A stretch of 64,000 nt of DNA, taken from contig AP019861.1 of assembly GCA_013426755.1 (NCBI GenBank), positions 827,638 through 891,637 on the forward strand. Reading direction: 5' to 3'. Made by a program: the position numbers and the translations under genes. This stretch comes from Spirochaetota bacterium. Its GTDB lineage: Bacteria; Spirochaetota; UBA12135; COTS27. The notes beneath the pieces were generated by a model. That model saw only the letters and a program-made list of their open reading frames with translations. It ran no database searches and had not been told where the DNA came from. Below, in pieces: positions 9,030 through 17,282 of this stretch (position 1 is the stretch's first letter; every line of letters begins with the position of its first letter).

Positions 9030-9674
9030 ATGATCTTCTACATGATATTATAATATTAAGCTTATCATTTTTTATCCAACAATGACTAGCTAGCCTCTAC
9101 AATAGAGTAAAAACAAAATCAAACGTAGGAACTTCAAATGTAGGAACTTTAATACACTGGGTTAAACGTACGAATTTTGATGCATTGGGTATGGAATTTA
9201 GACCTTAATGCTGCTATTTTAACGCATTTACATTAGTGCATCTATTTTAGTGTATCTATTTTAGTGTATCTATTTTAGTAGTAGTGATAACAACAACGAT
9301 AACGATAGTAGTCACAATAGTAATAACAATCTGCCAAGGTAATAATAATCTGCTAAGTCAATAACAAAAATACCTTTAAAAATAAGTAGAAAACAAGTTG
9401 TCTGTGTTTAAAAAAATGTTATGTTATGAGTATAAAGGGTCAAGTGGTGAATTTTAGAAAACAGTAGATATTATGTTATTTTATAACAAAACAAAGATAT
9501 TTATACCAAAGAAAGCAGATTTGCTGAGCGATGGGGTCGTGTGCAATGTTGTGTGATGTTATAAAATTGAGATTTGCCCTCGATTTACTCTCTTTACGTG
9601 GTAAATAAAGGCTAATAATGAGAGTAGGTAATTACGTGCCTATTACATTAAATGAATGTATATAAACAAATGGT
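9030..9674. other. Gene-free gap between nadB and ctaA
   Basis: This is the divergent region between nadB (minus) and ctaA (plus). It holds three copies of a 14-bp unit (AGTGTATCTATTTT) at about 9234-9279 and scattered short direct repeats (GTAGGAACTT near 9126 and 9141). I see no gene and no convincing promoter for either neighbour. Confidence 0.6.
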
Positions 9675-11420
9675 ATGACAATGATGCATGAGCAGGGTAT
9701 TATAGCGGCTAGTAGGATTAAATACTACTGGTTGGGGTTGTTATTGATAGCGATAATGATAATGATTGGGGTGGGTGGTTTGACACGACTGACGAATTCG
9801 GGACTTTCTATGGTGGAGTGGAAATTATTTATGGGGATGATTCCTCCGCTTAGTAATGATGCTTGGTTAGCGGCGTTTGATCTTTATAAACGTTACCCTG
9901 AATATCAATTGTTGTATTCGACTATGACGTTAAATGAATTTAAGTTTATTTTTGCCTTAGAGTATATTCATCGCATATTGGGGCGTTTGATTGGAGTTAT
10001 GGTGATAGTTCCGTTTGCGTTGCTGTGGCTTAAAAAACAATTGACACGTTATGAAATAGGTTGTTTTTTTGTTCTTTTGGGGCTTGTTTCGCTGCAGGGT
10101 GCAATCGGCTGGTTTATGGTTAAAAGTGGTCTTGTCAATGTTCCACATATAAGTCATTTTCGGTTAGCACTGCATTTCTTTTTTGCGTTGTTGTTTATGA
10201 GCGTGACGGTCTTATTGCTACTTATTTATAGGAAAAGTCGCAGTTTCAATCTTCCTAACGTAACAGCACCGCAATTTCAAGAAGTACCGCAGCATTATAC
10301 CGAACAGACATTGCCTAAGACGGAGAGATTGCCAGAGAGATTGTCTAAGACCGCGGCTGGCAAAAAAGTGGCAGTTTCTGATTTGACGACCAAGTTTATT
10401 TCCAATCCTATTTCATTAGGGTTTTTGAGTATTACGAGTGTCTTTTTAGTGCTTCAAATGCTCTATGGTGCGTTTATGGCGGGGTTAGAAGCAGGCTATA
10501 TCAGTCAAACATACCCAGCCATGTTTGGTAAACTTATTCCTAGTGTCCATCTCGCTGCGGGGTATGAACAGCATGGCTTTAAAAGTTTGTTAGAAAACAC
10601 GACTTGGATTCATTTCATTCATCGGCATTTGGGTGTTATTACTAGTCTTATACTGCTAGGTTTTGCTATACAAACCTTAATACGTCTCAAAAACTTTAAA
10701 AGTAGCGTAGTCCACAGGCACAATGCTGAATATTACCCACATAATCACATGTACAATGTCCCCAGATTCTCTAGCAATTTCTCTAATAAGGGTGGATTGA
10801 AAGCAGAATTCACCAGAAAAGACAATTCCAACGAAAACACCCCAAATGAAAACAATTTCAATCAAAATATCCCAAATGGAGACAATTTCAATCAAAATAT
10901 CCCAAATGAAGATAATTTCAATCAAAATATCCCAAATGAAGATAATTTCAATCAAAATATCCCAAATGAAGATAATTTCAATCAAAATATCCCAGATGAA
11001 TACGATTTCAATAGGAATACCTCTAATCAAAATACCCACTCTAAGCAAAATACCTATTATAAAAACAATCGCAATGTAGACAGTATCAGTATAGACAGTA
11101 TTAGTACAAACAGTATCAGTGAAACTAACATTGATGAGGATAATATTAATAAAAGTGCTGTTCAGGATAGGGCTTCAAATCGTTCTTATTTCAAACTTCG
11201 ATTTCTAGATAACCTGCCCGTAATAGTCCTCTATGCAGTAATTTTATTAAGCCTTATCCAGCCAATGGTGGGTATTTTAACGGTTATGTGGAGCATTCCA
11301 ATTTCTTTGGCGCTTATTCATCAACTTTTAGCGGTGTTGCTTTTTCAGAGTCTTGTAGTGTTATTTTTCTACCGTTTATACGCGCCCAAACACCTTAAAT
11401 ATTTTTATAAATTGTCCTGA
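9675..11420 (+). CDS. ctaA: Haem A synthase, COX15 type, with repeat insertion
   Basis: The protein is a multi-pass membrane protein of the COX15/CtaA family, which oxidises haem O to haem A for aa3-type cytochrome oxidase. Diagnostic motifs are GGLTRLTNSGLSMVEWK (about residues 35-51), EYIHRILGR (about 96), HFRLALHFFF, FIHRHLGVI (about 312) and HQLLAVLLFQ (about 553); these carry the four conserved haem-ligand histidines. Length is 581, against about 340-380 for the type 2 family. The excess lies in two hydrophilic insertions: one near residues 185-240, and one of about 150 residues (355-505) containing five copies of a ten-residue repeat. The extra loops fall between membrane segments, so the core may still fold. 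No oxidase genes are in the window. Its presence implies aerobic respiration or lateral acquisition. Confidence 0.82.
   Translation: MTMMHEQGIIAASRIKYYWLGLLLIAIMIMIGVGGLTRLTNSGLSMVEWKLFMGMIPPLSNDAWLAAFDLYKRYPEYQLLYSTMTLNEFKFIFALEYIHRILGRLIGVMVIVPFALLWLKKQLTRYEIGCFFVLLGLVSLQGAIGWFMVKSGLVNVPHISHFRLALHFFFALLFMSVTVLLLLIYRKSRSFNLPNVTAPQFQEVPQHYTEQTLPKTERLPERLSKTAAGKKVAVSDLTTKFISNPISLGFLSITSVFLVLQMLYGAFMAGLEAGYISQTYPAMFGKLIPSVHLAAGYEQHGFKSLLENTTWIHFIHRHLGVITSLILLGFAIQTLIRLKNFKSSVVHRHNAEYYPHNHMYNVPRFSSNFSNKGGLKAEFTRKDNSNENTPNENNFNQNIPNGDNFNQNIPNEDNFNQNIPNEDNFNQNIPNEDNFNQNIPDEYDFNRNTSNQNTHSKQNTYYKNNRNVDSISIDSISTNSISETNIDEDNINKSAVQDRASNRSYFKLRFLDNLPVIVLYAVILLSLIQPMVGILTVMWSIPISLALIHQLLAVLLFQSLVVLFFYRLYAPKHLKYFYKLS
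10854..11003 (+). repeat. 30-bp in-frame tandem repeat inside ctaA
   Basis: Five copies of a 30-bp unit encode the decapeptide NFNQNIPNED. The copies are nearly identical at DNA level, which points to recent expansion. They lie in the hydrophilic loop inserted between the two halves of the haem A synthase. Confidence 0.9.
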
Positions 11421-11469
11421 TGAGATAATATGTCCTCCAAGTGTCTATGTCTTTTAATCGTCTATGTCT

Positions 11470-11569
11470 TCAACTTTTAGCGGTGTTGCTTTTTCAGAGT
11501 CTTGTAGTGTTATTTTTCTACCGTTTATACGCGCATAAGTACCTTAAATATTTTTACAAATTGCCTTAA
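11470..11569 (+). repeat. Partial duplication of the ctaA 3' end
   Basis: The last 100 bp of ctaA (from about 11331) recur 139 bp downstream with few changes. The copy still reads as the C-terminal helix, from QLLAVLLFQSLVVL to a TAA at 11567-11569. Pro-Lys-His near the end has become His-Lys-Tyr, and the final Ser has become Pro. There is no start codon, so it is a duplicated gene end rather than a gene. Confidence 0.9.
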
Positions 11570-12033
11570 AACAATATGACAATATTGTACCCTAATGACT
11601 CAATTGCGTACTGATTTATAGTGCAATCTATATAACATAGTTTCCTAAATGGTTGATTATGTGCAGTCTATGGGCGGTAAATTATACATAACAGGACACG
11701 CCCCAATTTCCTAAAATACATAAAATTTAGACAAGTATCTTCGCATTTTACACGATATTTATAAGAAAAGGTCTTCAAATTAGAACAGTCCCATTCTTAG
11801 CGGATATTTACTTTTTTAATAATTGAGTGTAGTGCTAAAGGCTGTGCTATTGGGTTATTGTTAAAATATTGAAATACATTGAAATACATTGAATTACATT
11901 GAAATACATTGAAATACATTAAGCTAATGGCTTTTTTGCTGCTTATTTACTGCTTATAGTTAATAATTGCTAATAATTGCTTTACTGCAACTCATTTTTA
12001 TTGATAGATTAGTTTTTATTCGCCGGCTGAGAG
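11570..12033. other. Gene-free gap before the Bat operon
   Basis: About five copies of a 12-bp unit (TTGAAATACATT) lie at 11867-11920, followed by two copies of TAATAATTGC. No gene is visible. The Bat operon promoter should be here, but I cannot identify a convincing -35/-10 pair. Confidence 0.55.
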
Positions 12034-13791
12034 ATGCAACTTACGATGTTCTACTTATTTTATTCGGTATTAACATGGTTTCATTCAACATGGTTTCATT
12101 CGGTCCTTTATCGTTCCCGTAGCTATCAAAATAACTTCATTCAAGTACCTACTAGGCATAACGACAACCAGGAAATGACTTGCCAGAAAATGACTTGTTA
12201 TTCGCACAGTTCATTCATTGGGTGTGGTTCGTTTATCGTGTTATGTCTAATAATATGGATAGGTCATACAATGCCGCTCCACTCACAAGCCTATTATAGG
12301 TATTCTCTACCCATTAATCTTAATCCATCCGTCACAACGTTACAATCATCTCAATCAGGACTACTTCAATCAGAATTGCCTCAATCGGGACTGTCTCAAT
12401 CAGAATTGTCTCAATCGGGATTATCTCAATCAGAATTATTTCAATCAGGACTACTTCAATCAGAATTGCCTCAATCGGGACTATTTCAATCAGGACTATC
12501 TCAATTAGAATTGCCTCAATCGGAATCTGTCCAATCGGGATTGTTTTATTCAAAACTATCTGCTGAGAGACTGCATTCTTCTCAAAGGGGGTATACTGTT
12601 CAGACATCCAATGCCGCTACGACAGCAGTCGTGAAATACACTGCTCCAGCAGCAATAGCAATAGCGACTAGTACCGATTCAGAACTCCCTGAAAATTCAG
12701 AAAATTTGGATTTGCTATCACGATTTACTGGCTTGATCGAGACAGAACCCACAATCTCACTTCACGTAGAAACAACTAAGAAATCCTTAACAATAGGTGA
12801 GCCCTTTGTTTATTCGGTCACACTTATTCATCCACCGGACTTAGAAATCCTTAAACCTGATCCGCACCGCGATTTGGGGGCGTTTACACTCGTAAATTAT
12901 GAAATCACGCCAACACAGATTATTAATAACTTAGCTCATTACACTATTGATTACACGATTGCTATTTATCAAACAGGCATAGCCGCTATTCCGCCTGCAG
13001 AAGCCGTCTTCATAACAAAAGATGCTACCGATCGCACTGAAATTCAACACGTCATCACAAGTCTTCCTATTACGATTGAAGTAGTCTCATTAATTGAAAA
13101 TACAGATGTTTCAAATGAACCCTTCAAATCTCCTTATGAAATCACGGGACAGATTCCGCTCACGGTTAAACTAGTAACTATGGGTGTCCTTCTTATGCTT
13201 ATAGGGGCTGTGATTTTCTGGATAAAGCGGCGCAATATTAGTGCACCCAAGCCGCCTATTCCTTTTTATGAACAGACGCGACAGAGTTTAGAGGTTTTAC
13301 TGAGATCATTTGCTCTTCATTCTCCGCTTACTTCTGATAGGGGACTTAATAAAATTCCTAAGCAGAATATCACCGACTTTTATGACCAGCTCTCAAAAAT
13401 TATACGCACACACCTGAGTTTAGCACTAGAAAAGCCGCTTATTATGACACTCACAACGGATGAATTGACCGTTCATCCCGCCACAATTGATCTTACACCT
13501 AGCGCTCGCAGTATATTGATTCCTTTCTTAAAAGATGCAGATACCTGCAAATTTACGAATAAAACGATCACCAGTCGCTACGCAGGTAAGGCAATCTTTA
13601 AATTATACCATCTTATAGAAAGTGCTAAGCGCGCTGCATCTGCAGCAACTACAACACCGCCAGCCAGTATAAAAAATAACATTGAAAACAACGCTAAATT
13701 AAATAAAACAACTATCCAAAATAACGCTAAATCAAATAAAACGACTATTCAAAATAACGCCAAATCAAATAAAACAACCCCTCCCGCATAA
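12034..13791 (+). CDS. Bat-operon membrane protein, DUF4381-like
   Basis: The 585-residue protein begins with about 90 residues containing a hydrophobic segment (signal anchor near 65-80). A Gln/Ser/Leu/Glu repeat tract follows (about 103-170). Residues about 240-365 form an all-beta domain like the Ig-like part of BatD (FVYSVTLIHPPDLEIL). A membrane helix (about 385-405) and a cytoplasmic helical domain (about 415-530) resembling DUF4381 complete the core. DUF4381 proteins accompany VWA proteins and MoxR ATPases in Bat operons. The tail carries three copies of an 11-residue Asn/Lys/Thr repeat. A more compact start at the ATG at 12175 would place a signal-like hydrophobic run near the N terminus; the first 47 residues may not be translated. 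It is the first gene of the Bat operon. MoxR and DUF58 genes are missing upstream. Confidence 0.6.
   Translation: MQLTMFYLFYSVLTWFHSTWFHSVLYRSRSYQNNFIQVPTRHNDNQEMTCQKMTCYSHSSFIGCGSFIVLCLIIWIGHTMPLHSQAYYRYSLPINLNPSVTTLQSSQSGLLQSELPQSGLSQSELSQSGLSQSELFQSGLLQSELPQSGLFQSGLSQLELPQSESVQSGLFYSKLSAERLHSSQRGYTVQTSNAATTAVVKYTAPAAIAIATSTDSELPENSENLDLLSRFTGLIETEPTISLHVETTKKSLTIGEPFVYSVTLIHPPDLEILKPDPHRDLGAFTLVNYEITPTQIINNLAHYTIDYTIAIYQTGIAAIPPAEAVFITKDATDRTEIQHVITSLPITIEVVSLIENTDVSNEPFKSPYEITGQIPLTVKLVTMGVLLMLIGAVIFWIKRRNISAPKPPIPFYEQTRQSLEVLLRSFALHSPLTSDRGLNKIPKQNITDFYDQLSKIIRTHLSLALEKPLIMTLTTDELTVHPATIDLTPSARSILIPFLKDADTCKFTNKTITSRYAGKAIFKLYHLIESAKRAASAATTTPPASIKNNIENNAKLNKTTIQNNAKSNKTTIQNNAKSNKTTPPA
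12340..12545 (+). repeat. 15/30-bp in-frame repeat in the Bat-operon protein
   Basis: About thirteen copies of a 15-bp unit encode pentapeptides alternating between LPQSG and LSQSE types. The copies fall into a higher-order 30-bp pattern. All are in frame. Confidence 0.85.
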
Positions 13792-13901
13792 AAAAGCCCA
13801 CCCCACTTTAAAAAAGAAGTTTTAATATAAAATCATAGTTGACTGGCTCATACTGATTCGTACACGCAGTCAATCTTCGCTAGGAAACCGCTAAGAAACC
13901 C

Positions 13902-15068
13902 ATGTTCGCTATAACATTCTTGCAACCTGCCTATTTATATGGGTTAATCATTGTACTTCCAATGATATTACTCTACGTATTCACGATAAAACGTCGTTCT
14001 TCGGCATTGAAGTTTTCTTTGTTTTTAATGACAGGAATTCCGAAGGGGCATCGTGTGTATGTGCGGCATCTTCCATTCATTCTGCGGTTAGTTGCATGTG
14101 TTCTGCTTATTATTATCATTGCCCAGCCTGTAAAAAGCGGTGGTCTTCATGATTTAGAGAAAACAGGCATCAATATCGTGCTGGCGCTAGATATTTCTAC
14201 CTCGATGAAAGAAGCAGACCTCAATCCCAATCGGTTAACCGTCGCTAAAGCTAAAGCAGAACAATTTATTGCTAAACGAACCAATGATCGTATCGGTCTG
14301 GTTGTTTTTGGTAGCGAAGCGCTACTCCAATGTCCGCTCACACTCGATCATCAAGCCCTCACTGCTTTTGTCAGAGACATTAATTTCTTACAAGAAATCA
14401 GTTCGCAGACGGCTATTGGGAATGCTATCGCTATGGGTGTCATTGCGCTCAATCGCGGTGATCGAAATCCATACAATCGCAACCCAGATAGCCGTACTTC
14501 CAGTAAAACATGGGAATTACCTTCGCGTGTTGAAGATATTGCTGCATTGACGGCCGGCGTGGCAGCTATTTCTAAGCAATCCCCAATCAATGCTACCACT
14601 CAAAATGCTACCACTCAAAAAAAACGAGGCAGTAAAGTCATCGTTCTTATCACAGATGGACGAAATACGAGTACAGAATTAGACCCAATCACAGCCGCAC
14701 AAATAGCACGCGCCTTTGGAATTAAAATTTATACGATTGGTATTGGTGAACCCGCTAAAAATTTCTACCCTTATTCCAATAATACACCCCAAGAGCTGCA
14801 AGAAAACTTCTATGCCCAGAGTCTTATCGATGAAACCACCTTAAAAGAACTGGCAACCCTCACGTCAGGCAAATATTTCAATGTGCAAGATAGCCAGGCA
14901 CTTGAATTGACATTTAAAGAGATTGATAATCTTGAAAAAACAACCTTTAATGAAAAAAAGTACCTTGTTCAAAACACGCGTTACCTTTCATTTGCTTACA
15001 TTGTATTCATTGTTTTTTCATTGGAATTAGTACTTGCAAACCTTTACGTCAGGAAACGTCCTAGTTAA
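13902..15068 (+). CDS. batA: BatA: VWA-domain aerotolerance protein
   Basis: The 388-residue protein has two N-terminal membrane helices (about 8-28 and 58-78), a von Willebrand A domain (about 90-325) and a C-terminal membrane helix (about 362-382). The MIDAS metal site is intact: DISTS at about residue 96, a Thr in the TAIGNAIA segment, and LITDGRNT near 250. An Asn/Arg/Gln-rich insert of about 50 residues (roughly 190-240) interrupts the domain. BatA proteins sit in the inner membrane of spirochaetes and Bacteroidetes in operons linked to oxidative or envelope stress; the biochemical role is not settled. It lies 110 bp after the DUF4381-like gene and 72 bp before batB, so co-transcription is likely. 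Confidence 0.88.
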   Translation: MFAITFLQPAYLYGLIIVLPMILLYVFTIKRRSSALKFSLFLMTGIPKGHRVYVRHLPFILRLVACVLLIIIIAQPVKSGGLHDLEKTGINIVLALDISTSMKEADLNPNRLTVAKAKAEQFIAKRTNDRIGLVVFGSEALLQCPLTLDHQALTAFVRDINFLQEISSQTAIGNAIAMGVIALNRGDRNPYNRNPDSRTSSKTWELPSRVEDIAALTAGVAAISKQSPINATTQNATTQKKRGSKVIVLITDGRNTSTELDPITAAQIARAFGIKIYTIGIGEPAKNFYPYSNNTPQELQENFYAQSLIDETTLKELATLTSGKYFNVQDSQALELTFKEIDNLEKTTFNEKKYLVQNTRYLSFAYIVFIVFSLELVLANLYVRKRPS

Positions 15069-15140
15069 ATCTTAGTTAAAGCGTAGTATAAATCGCATTA
15101 TTTTTAGTATAGAGCCAGTATTTATAAGATATATGCCTAG

Positions 15141-16199
15141 ATGGAGACAATTACTTTTTATTATCCTTATCATGTGATTTTTGCTATTGCGTTACCGATT
15201 TATATTGGAATTGTGATGGTGAGCGAATATTTATCATGGCATGCGTTAAGACGGATTGCTTTTGCCGTTATGCGCCGAAAATTGGTCTATGGCCCTAATG
15301 AAATACATAAGGCTATTAAGGTTTGTTTGAGCGTAATGATCTTATTACTATTGACGTTGTTATTGATGCGGCCGCGCTGGGGTGAATATTATGTCGCTAC
15401 GCCAGAACGCAATGTTGACATTGTATTTGCGCTGGATATTTCCTTATCAATGTTAGCGCGAGACATTTATCCATCACGTATAAAAAAAGCACAAACAGAA
15501 CTTATTGAATTTATCCATCATCTAAATGGTGAACGGGCTGGATTGGTACTTTTCTCAGGCACGGCATTCACCCACGTTCCGCTTACACACGATTACGAGA
15601 CACTTATATCATTTATTTATAATATTGACAATGACATGATTTCACGCCAAGGTACAGATATTACAAAAGCTATCGATCAGTCCCTTGCTTTATTGAATAC
15701 AGGCCGCTTAGACAATGAAAAAATCATTGTCCTCATCAGCGATGGTGAAACACATGACGTTCCGCTATCTCCTATTATTAAAAAAGTCAATCAAAACAAT
15801 GCTATTATCTATGCCTTAGGCATTGGCAGTGAAGAAGGAGATGCTATTCCCTTAGCGGGGACTAACGATGGACTGCTTTTTGAAGGACTTACCCCAGATG
15901 ATCCAGGATTAGTACGCCATGAATATTTACGCAATGATAAAGGAAATATTGTGACTACCAAACTCAATAAACGCGCATTGACGGAATTGTCGTTTCTTAC
16001 GGGCGGAAAATTGCATATTCCCGGTCAATATGAAATAGGCAATCAAGAATTTTACGCTCATATTAAAAAATTGGGCTCGTATACGAATACGGGGACTATT
16101 ACGTTAACTCAGGCAGATAAATTTCATTATCTAGCCCTTGCCGTATTGGTCCTGATGGTAGGAGAATTTATTTTTTCTCGGCTGCCGCGGCAGAAATAA
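15141..16199 (+). CDS. batB: BatB: VWA-domain aerotolerance protein
   Basis: This 352-residue paralogue of BatA has two N-terminal membrane helices, a VWA domain with the MIDAS motif DISLS at about residue 98 and LISDGETHD near 203, and a C-terminal membrane helix at about 330-348. It is more compact than BatA and lacks the Asn-rich insert. BatA and BatB are thought to form membrane complexes, with their VWA domains facing the periplasm. Gene order (batA, batB, then a TPR gene) is the standard Bat layout. The ATG start at 15141 has no strong ribosome binding site. Confidence 0.88.
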   Translation: METITFYYPYHVIFAIALPIYIGIVMVSEYLSWHALRRIAFAVMRRKLVYGPNEIHKAIKVCLSVMILLLLTLLLMRPRWGEYYVATPERNVDIVFALDISLSMLARDIYPSRIKKAQTELIEFIHHLNGERAGLVLFSGTAFTHVPLTHDYETLISFIYNIDNDMISRQGTDITKAIDQSLALLNTGRLDNEKIIVLISDGETHDVPLSPIIKKVNQNNAIIYALGIGSEEGDAIPLAGTNDGLLFEGLTPDDPGLVRHEYLRNDKGNIVTTKLNKRALTELSFLTGGKLHIPGQYEIGNQEFYAHIKKLGSYTNTGTITLTQADKFHYLALAVLVLMVGEFIFSRLPRQK

Positions 16200-16293
16200 A
16201 TAGCTGCAGTCGTTTGAATTGTTATATCTTCTATGTTTATTGTGATATATTGATAATTATTATATACTATTATTTGGACACTAACAGGTTTCT

Positions 16294-17214
16294 ATGAAGC
16301 GAATACGGTTAAATTCATTTATTAATAGCATAGTGATGCTAGTATTGGTTTACACAATGGTGGGTGGGCGTAGTGATTTAGCGGCAGTCTTATTGAAGAC
16401 TTTAAATCCTGCCAAATACTATAATAAAGCAGGCACTGAGGCGTTTAGTTCCAATGATTTTAACCAAGCGGCTTTTTTTTATCGCCAAGTTCTAACTTAT
16501 GATACAGAAAATCCCAAGGGGTATAATAATTTAGCAAACGCACTCCATCACTTAGAAGAGTACGACCGTGCAGAAGAGTATTTTAATCATGCGATTGAAC
16601 TTGCTACAAAAAATAATAAAAACCCCGATAAAAGTCTCACTTCGGTCACTGAGACAGAGAACCTGCTGCTCAGCCAATTGTATTACAACTTAGGCAATCA
16701 TTATCTCGAGCGCAGCGCATACCCTAAAGCCATAACTTCCTATAAAAAATCACTCAATTACAACAATAAAGACCTGCAGACTAAAAAGAATCTAGAATTA
16801 GCACTCAATCGCTTTATAAACGACCCCCAAGCACAACAACAGCAATTGCCCCAGCACAATCAAAACCTTCCCAGTGGTTCTAATAATCAAACCGAGACAC
16901 CCCAGCCCAATAAACCCGCTCCCACGCCACCAAACCCTGATAATGAAGAGACAACAGACCCTTCACAAAAAAGTCAAGATTCCTTAGAGCAAGGACGTGA
17001 CCAGAAATTATCGTCTTCACAAAATAATAACCTTCCCCAAGAAGCACAAAACAACAATAAGCCCCCAAAAAACAATCAAACAGAACCAGAATTGATTTCA
17101 CAGAAACGTGCAAGTGAAATTTTAGCAAGTTTTGAAGAACGGCATAAAAACTTCAATAAACTTGACTCCCAGCCCCATGCTCCTAACCGTTATCGTCGTT
17201 CGAAGATATGGTAA
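16294..17214 (+). CDS. batC: BatC: TPR protein of the Bat operon
   Basis: The 306-residue protein has an N-terminal hydrophobic signal/anchor (about 8-28). Tetratricopeptide repeats follow (about 40-170), with typical segments such as PKGYNNLANALHHLEEYDRA and YYNLGNHYLERSAYPKAI. The tail is Gln/Asn/Pro-rich and disordered (about 175-275), with a short charged helix (SEILASFEERHKNF) at the end. This matches BatC, a periplasmic TPR scaffold in Bat operons. It lies 94 bp after batB and 68 bp before batD. The disordered tail fits the low-complexity expansions seen in other genes of this window. Confidence 0.82.
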   Translation: MKRIRLNSFINSIVMLVLVYTMVGGRSDLAAVLLKTLNPAKYYNKAGTEAFSSNDFNQAAFFYRQVLTYDTENPKGYNNLANALHHLEEYDRAEEYFNHAIELATKNNKNPDKSLTSVTETENLLLSQLYYNLGNHYLERSAYPKAITSYKKSLNYNNKDLQTKKNLELALNRFINDPQAQQQQLPQHNQNLPSGSNNQTETPQPNKPAPTPPNPDNEETTDPSQKSQDSLEQGRDQKLSSSQNNNLPQEAQNNNKPPKNNQTEPELISQKRASEILASFEERHKNFNKLDSQPHAPNRYRRSKIW

Positions 17215-17282
17215 AATGGCTTGAGTTCATGACTAGCTCTACAAATTACGGCATGCTAAATGACTACTTGCTCTAAATCGTT

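Noticed and set aside
10677..11079. Open frames over the ctaA repeat in other frames
   Set aside because: They follow the 30-bp repeat and have no conserved features; the ctaA frame has family motifs on both sides.
12332..12607. Minus-strand frame of Ile/Glu/Pro repeats
   Set aside because: Mirror of the 15-bp repeat in the DUF4381-like gene.
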